Part shown: positions 35,427 through 43,413 of the stretch, piece after piece
Position numbering within the stretch: position 1 is the first letter of the stretch
Layout of the letters: each line of letters begins with the position of its first letter
From: JB111 sp049856175
Lineage (GTDB): Bacteria; Actinomycetota; Actinomycetes; Actinomycetales; Actinomycetaceae
Direction: 5' to 3'
Length of the DNA: 64,000 bases
Assembly (NCBI RefSeq): GCF_049856175.1
Contig: NZ_JBNDNA010000009.1
Location: 62,001 to 126,000, forward strand
Position numbers and translations under genes: made by a program
Notes under the pieces: model-generated
Seen by the model: the letters and a program-made list of their open reading frames with translations, nothing else
Told to the model about the DNA's origin: nothing
Databases searched by the model: none

Positions 35427-35443
35427 GCGGGAGGGGCTGCGCG

Positions 35444-37612
35444 TCAGCGCACCACCCCGAGGGTGTCGGTGCCGTTGCGGTCCCAGTCGCCGACGACGAC
35501 CCGGTCGGTGGCCCGTCCGAACGTCACGGTGCGGTCCGCCGTGCCGGAGGTCAGGGCGTTGCGCATGAAGTACTGCGCGCCGCGGCGCACCGTGAACGTG
35601 TCCGTCCCGTTGCCGTCCCAGTCGCCGACGACGACCTGGTCGCCGGCCCGGCCGTAGTCCAGGACCGTCGAGGCGGGGCCGGCAGCCAACCCGTTGGTGA
35701 GGAAGTACCGGTTGCCCCGGCGCACGGCGAACGTGTCGCGGCCGTTGCCGGTCCAGTCGCCCACGAGGAGCTCGTCCCCGACCCGGCCGTAGGCGAACTC
35801 GACGTGCGCGGCCCCGGACCGGAGGTCGTTTCGCAGGTAGAGCACGTTGCCGCGGCGCACGCCGAGGGTGTCGACGCCGTCGCGGTCCCAGTCGCCCACG
35901 AGGAGCTCGTCGCCCGGTCGGCCGTAGTCGAGGACGATGTCCGGGACCGGGTCGTGGCCGTTGGTCAGCTCGATAGTGCTTCCGTGCCGGACACCGACCG
36001 TGTCCCGGCCGTTGCCGGTCCAGTCGCCGACGAGCACCTCGAGCCCGCGCTCGCCGAACTCGAACTCGACGTCCGCGGTCGTGGACCACGAGTTCGACAG
36101 GAAGAACCGGTTGCCCACCATGTCGCGGATCTCCGCGATCATGCCTGGCAGGGCCGCCGCCACGTAGGGGCCCGGGCAGATGGTGCGGGTCTGGTAGGCG
36201 ACGTCGCGGTGGCCCATGATCGCCGGCATCGGCTGGCCGGCGTAGGCATAGGCCGTGCCGCGCGAGGTGATGCCGGTCGGGGCGTCGACGTCGACCCCGG
36301 CGAGCGAGAAGCGCCATGCGATGACGTCGCGGACGGCGTCCATGGCCGCCTGCGGCGCGGGGCCGTAGCTGAAGTCGCCCATGATCGAGACGCCGACCGT
36401 GTTCTGGTTGGCCGGAGCCGCGTGCGCGCCGATGGTCATCCGGTCGGGCGCTGCCGCGAGCGAGCCGGTCCGCCCCTCGTAGGTCCGGCCCCAGCGGTCG
36501 ACGAGGAAGTTGTAGCCGATGTCCCCCCAGCCGCGGGTCTGCGCGTGGTAGTAGTAGATGCTCCGCACCACGCCCGGCGCCTCGGCGTACGTGTACGTGT
36601 TCGTCCCTGCCGTGTGGTGGACGACCGCCGCACGCAGCTCGGCGTACACGGGCGGCCAGAAGAAGTGGGCCGGGTCGGCGCCCCATCCGGCGCGGGAGAT
36701 GATCGCGGGCCGGGACGCGATGACGTCCGGCTGGGCGAGCGCGTCCGGGGCGCTCTGCGCGTCCGGGGCACTCTGCGCGTCCGGCGAACCCTGCGCGTCC
36801 GGGGTGCCCGGCAGGCTCTGCGCGGAGGCGGGCGCGCCCGAGACGGACTGCTCCTCGACGGCGACGGTCGGCGTGCCCGGGCCCCCCGGGGCGAGCTCGA
36901 CGGCGCCGTCCACGTCGGTCGGGACGAGCGTGAGCCGCAGGTCGGCGGGCAGCTCGCCCGAGCCCGGGTCGACCTGCACCTGGACGCCGTCGGACTCGGT
37001 CGTGAGGAACGGCTCCGTGCCGCCGGGCAGCGTGTCGTCACCCGGCGACTCCGGCTCGAGGTCGGACCACGAGGACCACTCGCCGCCCGCCCGCGTACGG
37101 ACGTAGATCGAGGCGTCCTGGGCGATCATCTCGCCCGCTGCCCACGTGACGCCGGCCAGGTTGAAGCCCTCGGTGTCGAGCTCCTCGGTGAGGACGCTGA
37201 GCTCCCCGGCCTCCTGCGCGCCGACCACCTCGGCGTCGACGGCGTTGGGGGCGGCGCCGCCGGGCAGCGCGCTCGCGGACACGCGGCCGGGGTCCGCCAC
37301 GCCCGCCTCGGCGGAGGCCGTGGGTGCACCGGAGTCGTCGGTCAGGGTGAGCACCTGCAGCGGCGTCGGGTCGGAGCCGGCGGCCGGGGAGCCCTCCGGC
37401 GTCTCGCCCTGCGGCGTCTCGCCCTGCGGCGTCTCGGCGCCCGGGGCAGTGGTGGCGGGCGCGGCGGGCGCGTCCGTGGTGGAGTCGTCGGGCTCGGCGA
37501 CGGCGGGGCTCAGGATCGCCGGCACGCTCAGGGCGGTGACCAGGGCGGACGCGAGCACCGCCCGTCGTGGTCGTCGGAGGAAGTGGACGGCTGGGCGCTG
37601 CGCAGCAGACAT
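35444..37612 (-). CDS. Secreted N-acetylmuramoyl-L-alanine amidase with five FG-GAP-like repeats
   Basis: A 722-residue exported enzyme. Signal peptide residues 1-39 (AVA cleavage). Residues 40-300 include low-complexity stretches and a beta-rich region like those before actinobacterial PGRP-type amidases. The amidase_2/PGRP domain (about 305-485) has RAGWGADP, AVVHHTAGTN with a zinc His near 329, GYNFLVDRWGRTYEG, and GHRDVAYQTRTICPGP with the second His near 467 and the Cys. Five repeats follow to the end. It should cut the amide between muramic acid and the stem peptide. ATG at 37612 has GAGGTG eight bases upstream. Divergent from ugd, only 70 bases away. Confidence 0.94.
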   Translation of the reverse strand: MSAAQRPAVHFLRRPRRAVLASALVTALSVPAILSPAVAEPDDSTTDAPAAPATTAPGAETPQGETPQGETPEGSPAAGSDPTPLQVLTLTDDSGAPTASAEAGVADPGRVSASALPGGAAPNAVDAEVVGAQEAGELSVLTEELDTEGFNLAGVTWAAGEMIAQDASIYVRTRAGGEWSSWSDLEPESPGDDTLPGGTEPFLTTESDGVQVQVDPGSGELPADLRLTLVPTDVDGAVELAPGGPGTPTVAVEEQSVSGAPASAQSLPGTPDAQGSPDAQSAPDAQSAPDALAQPDVIASRPAIISRAGWGADPAHFFWPPVYAELRAAVVHHTAGTNTYTYAEAPGVVRSIYYYHAQTRGWGDIGYNFLVDRWGRTYEGRTGSLAAAPDRMTIGAHAAPANQNTVGVSIMGDFSYGPAPQAAMDAVRDVIAWRFSLAGVDVDAPTGITSRGTAYAYAGQPMPAIMGHRDVAYQTRTICPGPYVAAALPGMIAEIRDMVGNRFFLSNSWSTTADVEFEFGERGLEVLVGDWTGNGRDTVGVRHGSTIELTNGHDPVPDIVLDYGRPGDELLVGDWDRDGVDTLGVRRGNVLYLRNDLRSGAAHVEFAYGRVGDELLVGDWTGNGRDTFAVRRGNRYFLTNGLAAGPASTVLDYGRAGDQVVVGDWDGNGTDTFTVRRGAQYFMRNALTSGTADRTVTFGRATDRVVVGDWDRNGTDTLGVVR

Positions 37613-37682
37613 CGGTACGACACCTCGGGGGAAGGACGGGGTGGAATATGGCGGTTGCCGCGCGCGACGGTACCGTGCAGAC

Positions 37683-39005
37683 ATGAGAATGTCTGTAGTC
37701 GGAACGGGTTATCTCGGCGCCGTGCACGCAGCCTGCATGGCGAGCCTGGGGCACGAGGTGGTCGGCCTCGACGTCGACGAGGCGAAGGTCGCGCTGCTCT
37801 CCTCGGGCCAGGCTCCGTTCCACGAGCCGGGCTTCGACGAGCTGCTCAAGGAGCAGGTGGACTCGGGTCGGCTGACCTTCACGACCGACCCGGCCGAGGT
37901 CGCGGGCGCCCTGGTCCACTTCATCGGCGTGGGCACGCCCCAGGTCGAGGGTGGCTACGCCGCGGACCTCACCTACGTCGACGCCGCCGTCGCCTCGCTG
38001 CTGCCGCACCTCGGGCCGGTCGACGGGCGTCGTCCCCTGGTCGTCGGGAAGTCGACCGTGCCGGTGGGCACCGCCGAGCGGCTCGCCGCCCAGGTCGAGC
38101 CCGCGGGTGGCCTGCTCGTGTGGAACCCGGAGTTCCTGCGCGAGGGCTTCGCGGTGCAGGACACGATCGATCCGGACCGGATCGTCTACGGCCTGTCGAA
38201 GGACGAGTCCGACGCCGCCGAGGCCAAGGCCGTCCTCGACGAGGTCTACGCCGAGCTTCTCGCCCGCGACATCCCGCTGGTCGTCACCGACTACGCCACC
38301 GCCGAGCTCGTCAAGGTGGCCGCCAACTCCTTCCTCGCCACGAAGATCTCGTTCATCAACGCGATGGCCGAGCTGTGCACGGCGACCGGGGCGGACGTCT
38401 CCACGCTCGCCGAGGCCATCGGGCACGACGACCGGATCGGGAAGAAGTTCCTGCGCGCCGGGATCGGGTTCGGTGGGGGCTGCCTGCCCAAGGACATCCG
38501 GGCGTTCATGGCCCGCGCGGGCGAGCTCGGGGCCGACCAGGCGCTGACGTTCCTGCGCGAGGTCGACCTCATCAACGATCGCACGCGGCTGCACGCGGTG
38601 GACCTGGCGCGCCGCGCGGTCGGCGGCAGGCTGCGGCACAAGACGGTCGCCGTGCTCGGCGCGGCGTTCAAGCCCGACAGCGACGACATGCGCAACTCCC
38701 CCGCCCTGGACATCGCCCGCCGGGTCCACGACGAGGGCGCCCACGTCAAGGTCACGGACCCCGCCGCGGGACCGGTGCTGCGCAAGCGCGGCACGCGGCT
38801 GGAGGTCGTGGACTCCGCCCGCGAGGCCGCCGACGGTGCCGACGTCGTCATGCTGCTCACCGAGTGGAAGCAGTTCAAGGAGCTCGATCCCGACGAGCTC
38901 GCCGAGGTCGCCCCCGCGCGGATCATCGTCGACGGCCGTAACGCCCTGGACCCGGCCCGCTGGCGCGCCGCCGGCTGGACGTACTACGGCATCGGTCGTC
39001 CCTGA
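37683..39005 (+). CDS. ugd: UDP-glucose 6-dehydrogenase
   Basis: A 440-residue NAD-dependent enzyme making UDP-glucuronate from UDP-glucose in two oxidations. The Rossmann motif VVGTGYLGAVHAACMA opens it, with GVGTPQ and KSTVPVGTAE after. The catalytic Cys lies in GFGGGCLPKDIRAF; NPEFLREGFAVQD is diagnostic. VLGAAFKPDSDDMRNSPA starts the UDP-binding C-terminal domain. ATG at 37683 or 37689 could be the start. A uronic acid would make the exported polymer acidic, as in teichuronic acids. It is followed 29 bases later by rmlB. Confidence 0.96.
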   Translation: MRMSVVGTGYLGAVHAACMASLGHEVVGLDVDEAKVALLSSGQAPFHEPGFDELLKEQVDSGRLTFTTDPAEVAGALVHFIGVGTPQVEGGYAADLTYVDAAVASLLPHLGPVDGRRPLVVGKSTVPVGTAERLAAQVEPAGGLLVWNPEFLREGFAVQDTIDPDRIVYGLSKDESDAAEAKAVLDEVYAELLARDIPLVVTDYATAELVKVAANSFLATKISFINAMAELCTATGADVSTLAEAIGHDDRIGKKFLRAGIGFGGGCLPKDIRAFMARAGELGADQALTFLREVDLINDRTRLHAVDLARRAVGGRLRHKTVAVLGAAFKPDSDDMRNSPALDIARRVHDEGAHVKVTDPAAGPVLRKRGTRLEVVDSAREAADGADVVMLLTEWKQFKELDPDELAEVAPARIIVDGRNALDPARWRAAGWTYYGIGRP

Positions 39006-39034
39006 CCGCCCGCCACCGAAGATCAGGAGAGACC

Positions 39035-40027
39035 ATGCAGATCCTCGTCACCGGCGGAGCCGGCTTCATCGGCGCGAACTTCGTGCGCAGCACCGTCGCC
39101 GAGCGGCCCGACGCCGAGATCACCGTCCTCGACAAGCTCACCTACGCGGGCCACACCGCCTCCCTCGCCGGGGTCGAGCGGACCCGTCTGGTCACGGGCG
39201 ACATCGCCGACCGGGACACGGTCGACCCGCTCGTGGCGGAGGCCGACCTGGTGGTGCACTTCGCCGCCGAATCGCACAACGACAACTCGCTCGGCGACCC
39301 GAGCCCGTTCGTCACCACCAACCTCGTGGGCACGTTCCAGCTGCTCGAGGCCGTGCGTCGCCACGGTGTGCGCCTGCACCACATCTCGACCGACGAGGTG
39401 TACGGCGACCTCGAGCTGGACGACCCTGAGCGCTTCGTCGAGAGCACCCCGTACAACCCGTCCTCCCCGTACTCGGCGACGAAGGCGGGCTCGGACCTGC
39501 TCGTGCGCGCCTGGGTACGCTCCTTCGGCATCACCGCGACGATCTCGAACTGCTCGAACAACTACGGGCCCTACCAGCACGTCGAGAAGTTCATCCCCCG
39601 CCAGATCACCAACCTCATCGACGACGTGCGCCCACGCCTGTACGGCGCGGGGGCCAACGTGCGCGACTGGATCCACGTCGACGACCACAACGCGGCCGTG
39701 TGGACGATCATCGAGAAGGGCACCCCCGGGGAGACCTACCTCATCGGGGCCGACGGCGAACGGTCGAACAAGGAGGTCGTCGAGCTCATCCTCACGCAGA
39801 TGGGCCGCGACTCCGGCGACTACGACCACGTCACCGACCGGCCCGGGCACGACCTGCGCTACGCCATCGACTCCACCCGGCTGCGCACCGAGCTCGGCTG
39901 GGAGCCGCGGTTCACGAGCTTCGAGGAGGGGCTGCGCGCCACGATCGACTGGTACCGGGACAACGAGGACTGGTGGCGGCCGCAGAAGGCGGCGGTCGAG
40001 GCGAGGTACGCGGCGCAGGGCCACTGA
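39035..40027 (+). CDS. rmlB: dTDP-glucose 4,6-dehydratase
   Basis: A 330-residue extended short-chain dehydrogenase converting dTDP-glucose to dTDP-4-dehydro-6-deoxyglucose, the second rhamnose step. GGAGFIGANFVR binds NAD, ISTDEVYGDLEL has the catalytic Asp-Glu pair, and YSATKAGSDLLVR the Tyr-x3-Lys. SNNYGPYQHVEKFIPRQI and RDWIHVDDHNAAV are classical RmlB signatures. ATG at 39035 follows AGGAGA. Downstream, 10 bases past the stop, begins a copy of the 3'-end-linked repeat. Together with rmlA, rmlD and rmlC elsewhere in the window, this completes the dTDP-L-rhamnose pathway. Confidence 0.97.
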   Translation: MQILVTGGAGFIGANFVRSTVAERPDAEITVLDKLTYAGHTASLAGVERTRLVTGDIADRDTVDPLVAEADLVVHFAAESHNDNSLGDPSPFVTTNLVGTFQLLEAVRRHGVRLHHISTDEVYGDLELDDPERFVESTPYNPSSPYSATKAGSDLLVRAWVRSFGITATISNCSNNYGPYQHVEKFIPRQITNLIDDVRPRLYGAGANVRDWIHVDDHNAAVWTIIEKGTPGETYLIGADGERSNKEVVELILTQMGRDSGDYDHVTDRPGHDLRYAIDSTRLRTELGWEPRFTSFEEGLRATIDWYRDNEDWWRPQKAAVEARYAAQGH

Positions 40028-40037
40028 CCGCGACCTC

Positions 40038-40086
40038 CCGACGAGTGAGGGGATACTTCCTCACGAATGAGGGGAGTCTTCCTCAC
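40038..40086 (+). repeat. 3'-end-linked short repeat cluster, copy B
   Basis: Two 22-bp units, GAGTGAGGGG (40043) and GAATGAGGGG (40065), each followed by a T-rich linker and CCTCAC. CCTCA-CGAA-TGAGG at 40059-40072 is a perfect small hairpin. CCGACGAGTGAGGGGAT at the start is identical to the minus strand of the copy at 30070-30151. It begins 10 bases after the rmlB stop in the direction of transcription. Confidence 0.8.
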
Positions 40087-40186
40087 GGTCGACGCAGCCG
40101 GACCGTTGCTTCGGCCGGCTCCGCGGCGCACCACGCGTGGGAGACCGCTCGGTCCCGTGTGGTTCGAGCTCGACGACGCGCGTTGG

Positions 40187-41305
40187 TCAGTCCTGGCGGA
40201 GGACGATCGGTTCGGGAGCCGTCCACCGCGTACGAGCAAGCTGGGACCGGCGCGGTAGTAGATCGGCGACGGGTTCGAGCGGATGCTCGAGCGAGTGCCG
40301 GAGCGTCGCTCTGATGCGTCGAACTGCGTCGGTCGCCGAGATGCCGTCGTCGCGATCGAACCGGACGACATCGTGACCGAGCGCGGTGATGGCGCGCTCA
40401 CGGCGCTCCTGCTCGTGGAGCACGGTCCGTCGCTCGAGCCCGGTCATGCCGAACTTGCCCTCGCCGTCGTACTCCTGGTGGGACCATCGCGGAGATCCGT
40501 CCGGCAGGAGCCCGTCTCGGAGGGCCAGGTCGGTGAAGTAGGTGGTGCCGGGCACGACGACGGGGCACTGGGCGACGACGTCCCGACGCCCCCAGGTGAG
40601 GACCACCCATCGCAACCACGTCTCGCGCGCGGACTCGGACCACGCGACGGACCAGTCGATCACGCTCCGTGCGGACCGGGCGCCGCGGGCGCGCACCGGG
40701 AGGTTCTCGAGGCGGCGACGCCACCGGGTGCGGATCGCTCGGGCGCGACTCTCGGTCCCGGCCCGGTCGAAGCGGTCGACGGCGCTGCCGAGGGCGAGGG
40801 CGTGGTCGGCGCTGACGAGCGCATCGAGCGGGACGGTGAACCGGGACAGGTCGATGATCGTGCGGTCCATCGAGGTGACAGGTACGCCGTCGATCTCGAC
40901 GATGTCCTCGTCGGGCAGCGGAAGGGTGTGCCGCACATGGTCCGGAGTGTCCCGGGTGCTCGTGTGACTCGGCGCGGTGAGCTCCGGGAGGACCGGGAAC
41001 GAGCGGATGCGTAGACCGTGGAGAAGGGCGGCCGACGTGTGACTCAGGGCGTGCCTCGTCGTGGTGCGCCGGCTGACGGCGACTGCTCGTGCGGCGATGA
41101 TCGAGGCGCGGCGTTCGTACGTCGGTTGGTCCTCCGGGAGGTCGACCGCCGTCGCGCGTCGGACCAGGAGGCGCTCATGGCCTGGCTCCGGCGGAGCCAG
41201 GGTGGAGCCGATCCGGTGCCGATGCTCGGAGAGCAGGGTCGGGAGATGGAGACCGCGTCTGTCGTCGAAGAAGGGCACGGCGAGACACTTGCGCGCACGG
41301 GCCAC
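40187..41305 (-). CDS. Putative DUF559-like endonuclease-fold protein
   Basis: A 372-residue protein of a family often repeated in actinobacterial genomes. The N-terminal two-thirds carry HALSHTSAALLHGLRI and GVPVTSMDRTIIDLSR, seen in AbiEi/transcriptional-regulator-like proteins with DUF559 tails. The C-terminal part has YFTDLALRDG, HQEYDGEGKF and RRERAITALGHDVVRFDRDD, giving an acidic D...ExDxxxK pattern of restriction-endonuclease-like folds. The start is GTG at 41305. The gene is flanked on both sides by copies of the 22-bp repeat family in inverted orientation. Its base composition and function differ from the polysaccharide genes around it, so it may be an insertion. Confidence 0.7.
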   Translation of the reverse strand: MARARKCLAVPFFDDRRGLHLPTLLSEHRHRIGSTLAPPEPGHERLLVRRATAVDLPEDQPTYERRASIIAARAVAVSRRTTTRHALSHTSAALLHGLRIRSFPVLPELTAPSHTSTRDTPDHVRHTLPLPDEDIVEIDGVPVTSMDRTIIDLSRFTVPLDALVSADHALALGSAVDRFDRAGTESRARAIRTRWRRRLENLPVRARGARSARSVIDWSVAWSESARETWLRWVVLTWGRRDVVAQCPVVVPGTTYFTDLALRDGLLPDGSPRWSHQEYDGEGKFGMTGLERRTVLHEQERRERAITALGHDVVRFDRDDGISATDAVRRIRATLRHSLEHPLEPVADLLPRRSQLARTRWTAPEPIVLRQD

Positions 41306-41423
41306 CTGCTGCCCGCCCGTGCCTCGTGGCTGTGGACGGACATGCGTCGGGCGGGCCTGAGGAGCTGGCGCGACGTGAGGCCGGTCAACGGGTGCGCCGA
41401 GCCCAGCGACCGATCAATGACCG

Positions 41424-41489
41424 AAGAACCCCCCTCATTCGTGAGGAGAACTCCCCTCATTCGTCACGAAGAATCCCCTCACTCGCCGG
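41424..41489 (-). repeat. 3'-end-linked short repeat cluster, copy C
   Basis: Three 22-bp units on the minus strand (GAGTGAGGGG, GAATGAGGGG, GAATGAGGGG cores). CCTCA-TTCG-TGAGG at 41433-41446 is a perfect hairpin with a TTCG loop. The first unit contains the wbbL stop codon (41479-41481). Read from wbbL, the order is the same as in the copies after rmlB and after the gene at 30167. Confidence 0.8.
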
Positions 41490-42363
41490 AGTGGCGGGTG
41501 AGGAGGCGGGCGCGGGCCCGCAGGCCGCCCGCGAGGGCGGACCGGACCGGCAGCTGCCACCAGGCGTCGTACCGGGCGCGCAGGTAGCGCTCCGCGCTGC
41601 GGTGGTGCGCGCGCACCATCGGGGCCGGTCGCTCGCGCCAGCTCGCGCCCTGGTCGTGGACGACCTGCGCGGACGGGACGTAGACGTTGTCCCAGCCGGC
41701 CCGTGCGAGCCGGTCCCCGAGGTCGGTGTCCTCGAAGAACATGAAGTAGCCCTCGTCGAAGCCGCCGACTGCGTCGAACGCGGAGCGCCGCAGCAGCAGG
41801 CACGCGCCGGAGAGCCAGCCGACGGCGCGTTCCTCGCGCGCCCCCATCCCCGAGCGCTGCTGGTACCGCGCGGTGAACGGGTTGCCCGGCCAGATCGGCG
41901 CGAGCACGGCGTGACCGCCACCCACCACGAGGCTCGGCAGCGCGCGCGCCGACGCGTAGACCGTCCCGTCGAGGTTGAGGATCGTCGGCCCGAGCGCTCC
42001 CGCGCGGGCGTGGCGCTCCCCCGCCTCCAGCAGCGTGTCGAGCGAGCCCGCGCGCCACTCGACGTCGGTGTTGACGACGACCAGCCACGGCTCGACGCCC
42101 CCGCGCGCGCCGAGGTTGGCCGCCGTCCCGTACCCGAGGTTGGCGCCCGGACGAACGACCTCGGCGCCGTGGGCCGCCGCGACCTCGTCGACGGCCTCGT
42201 GGGCCCGCCCGTTGTCGACGATCGTCAGGCGCACGCGCGCGGCGGTGGCGTCCGCGAGCGTGGCGGCAAAGGTCGCGAGCTCGCGCCGATCCGGGTTGTA
42301 GGCGATCGTCACGACGTGGACGTCGGCCGCGGCCTCCCGGCCGCCGGGCCGGCCGGCGTTCAC
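41479..42363 (-). CDS. wbbL: N-acetylglucosaminyl-diphospho-decaprenol L-rhamnosyltransferase
   Basis: A 294-residue GT2 enzyme that places rhamnose on decaprenyl-diphospho-GlcNAc, the linkage step of mycobacterial-type wall arabinogalactan. It strongly resembles mycobacterial WbbL: VVTIAYNPD, GANLGYGTAANLG, VVVNTDVEWRAGS (metal site), ERAVGWLSGACLLLRRSAF and FFEDTDLGDRLARAGW. GTG at 42363 is preferred over one at 42375 because it forms the same GTGA overlap with the galE stop as other pairs here. In this organism the acceptor could be the primer of the rhamnose-containing glycan handled by the rest of the locus. Confidence 0.93.
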   Translation of the reverse strand: MNAGRPGGREAAADVHVVTIAYNPDRRELATFAATLADATAARVRLTIVDNGRAHEAVDEVAAAHGAEVVRPGANLGYGTAANLGARGGVEPWLVVVNTDVEWRAGSLDTLLEAGERHARAGALGPTILNLDGTVYASARALPSLVVGGGHAVLAPIWPGNPFTARYQQRSGMGAREERAVGWLSGACLLLRRSAFDAVGGFDEGYFMFFEDTDLGDRLARAGWDNVYVPSAQVVHDQGASWRERPAPMVRAHHRSAERYLRARYDAWWQLPVRSALAGGLRARARLLTRHSGE

Positions 42364-43349
42364 CGGCTCCGCCACGCCTTCCAGGCCGAGTCGACCATGT
42401 CGACCAGGCCGAGCTCGGCGGTGAAGCCGAGGAGCTCGCGGGCCAGCGTCACGTCGGCCACGGACCGCGGCGGGTCGCCCGGGCGTCGCGGGACGACCAC
42501 GGGCTGCGTCTCGTCACCCGTGACGGCGCGCACCGCGGCGAGCACCTCGCGCACGGAGCTGCCCACCCCCGTGCCCACGTTGACCACCGTCGGCGAGGCG
42601 GGCTCCCCCGCCGCGCGCCGCTCGTCGGCCCCGACGAGGTGGTCGAGCGCGAGGAGGTGGGCGCGGGCCAGGTCGACGACGTGCACGTAGTCCCGCACGC
42701 ACGTGCCGTCCGGCGTGGGGTAGTCGTCCCCAAAGATCCGCGGCGGCTCGCCCGCGTCGAGCCGCTCGAGGACCATGGGGATGAGGTTCTGGACCGCGGT
42801 GTCGCCGAGCAGCGGCCCGGCGGCGCCGGCGGCGTTGAAGTAGCGCAGCGACATCGGGTCGAGCGTGCCCGCGGCGGCGGCGTCGTCGAGGATCTGCTCC
42901 CCGACGAGCTTGGTGCGGCCGTACGGGCTCAGCGCCTGGGTGGGGGCGGTCTCGGTGAGCAGGTCGTCCTCGGAGATGCCGTACACCGACGCCGACGACG
43001 AGAAGACGATCCGTCGGCAGCCGCTGGACTCCATCGCGCGCACGACGGTCAGCAGTCCGCCGACGTTCTGCGTCCAGTACCAGGTCGGCCGCTCGACGGA
43101 CTCCCCCACCTGCTTGCGGCCGGCGAAGTGCACGACGGCGTCGATCGTCCGCTCCGCCATGACCTTGGCGAGGAGCTCCTCGGACCCGTCGGCGGCGAGG
43201 TCGAGCGTGACGAGGGTGACGCCGTCGATCCGCTCGGCGACGCCGGTGCTCAGGTCGTCGACGACGAGGACCTCCTCACCGCGCTCCCGGAGCTGGGCAA
43301 CCACGTGCCCGCCGATGTAGCCGGCACCGCCGGTGATGAGGACAGCCAT
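42360..43349 (-). CDS. galE: UDP-glucose 4-epimerase
   Basis: A 329-residue short-chain enzyme interconverting UDP-glucose and UDP-galactose (or the N-acetyl forms). MAVLITGGAGYIGGHVVAQL binds NAD; FSSSASVYGISED carries the catalytic Ser, and SPYGRTKLVGEQIL the Tyr-x3-Lys. SLRYFNAAGA and GDDYPTPDGTCVRDYVHV are standard GalE motifs. ATG at 43349. Coupled to wbbL by a GTGA overlap. It would supply galactose for the glycan. The gene lies downstream of the tandem DUF6541-like genes on the same strand with a 64-base gap. Confidence 0.96.
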   Translation of the reverse strand: MAVLITGGAGYIGGHVVAQLRERGEEVLVVDDLSTGVAERIDGVTLVTLDLAADGSEELLAKVMAERTIDAVVHFAGRKQVGESVERPTWYWTQNVGGLLTVVRAMESSGCRRIVFSSSASVYGISEDDLLTETAPTQALSPYGRTKLVGEQILDDAAAAGTLDPMSLRYFNAAGAAGPLLGDTAVQNLIPMVLERLDAGEPPRIFGDDYPTPDGTCVRDYVHVVDLARAHLLALDHLVGADERRAAGEPASPTVVNVGTGVGSSVREVLAAVRAVTGDETQPVVVPRRPGDPPRSVADVTLARELLGFTAELGLVDMVDSAWKAWRSR

Positions 43350-43413
43350 GGCGTCAGGCTATCCGCGCCGACGCCCCGCGCGGAGCAGGCGCATGCGTGT
43401 GGCAGGGCCCGGT

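Noticed and set aside
41424..41489. Repeats as a CRISPR array
   Set aside because: Units are directly tandem with no unique spacers, only two or three copies, and no cas genes are present.
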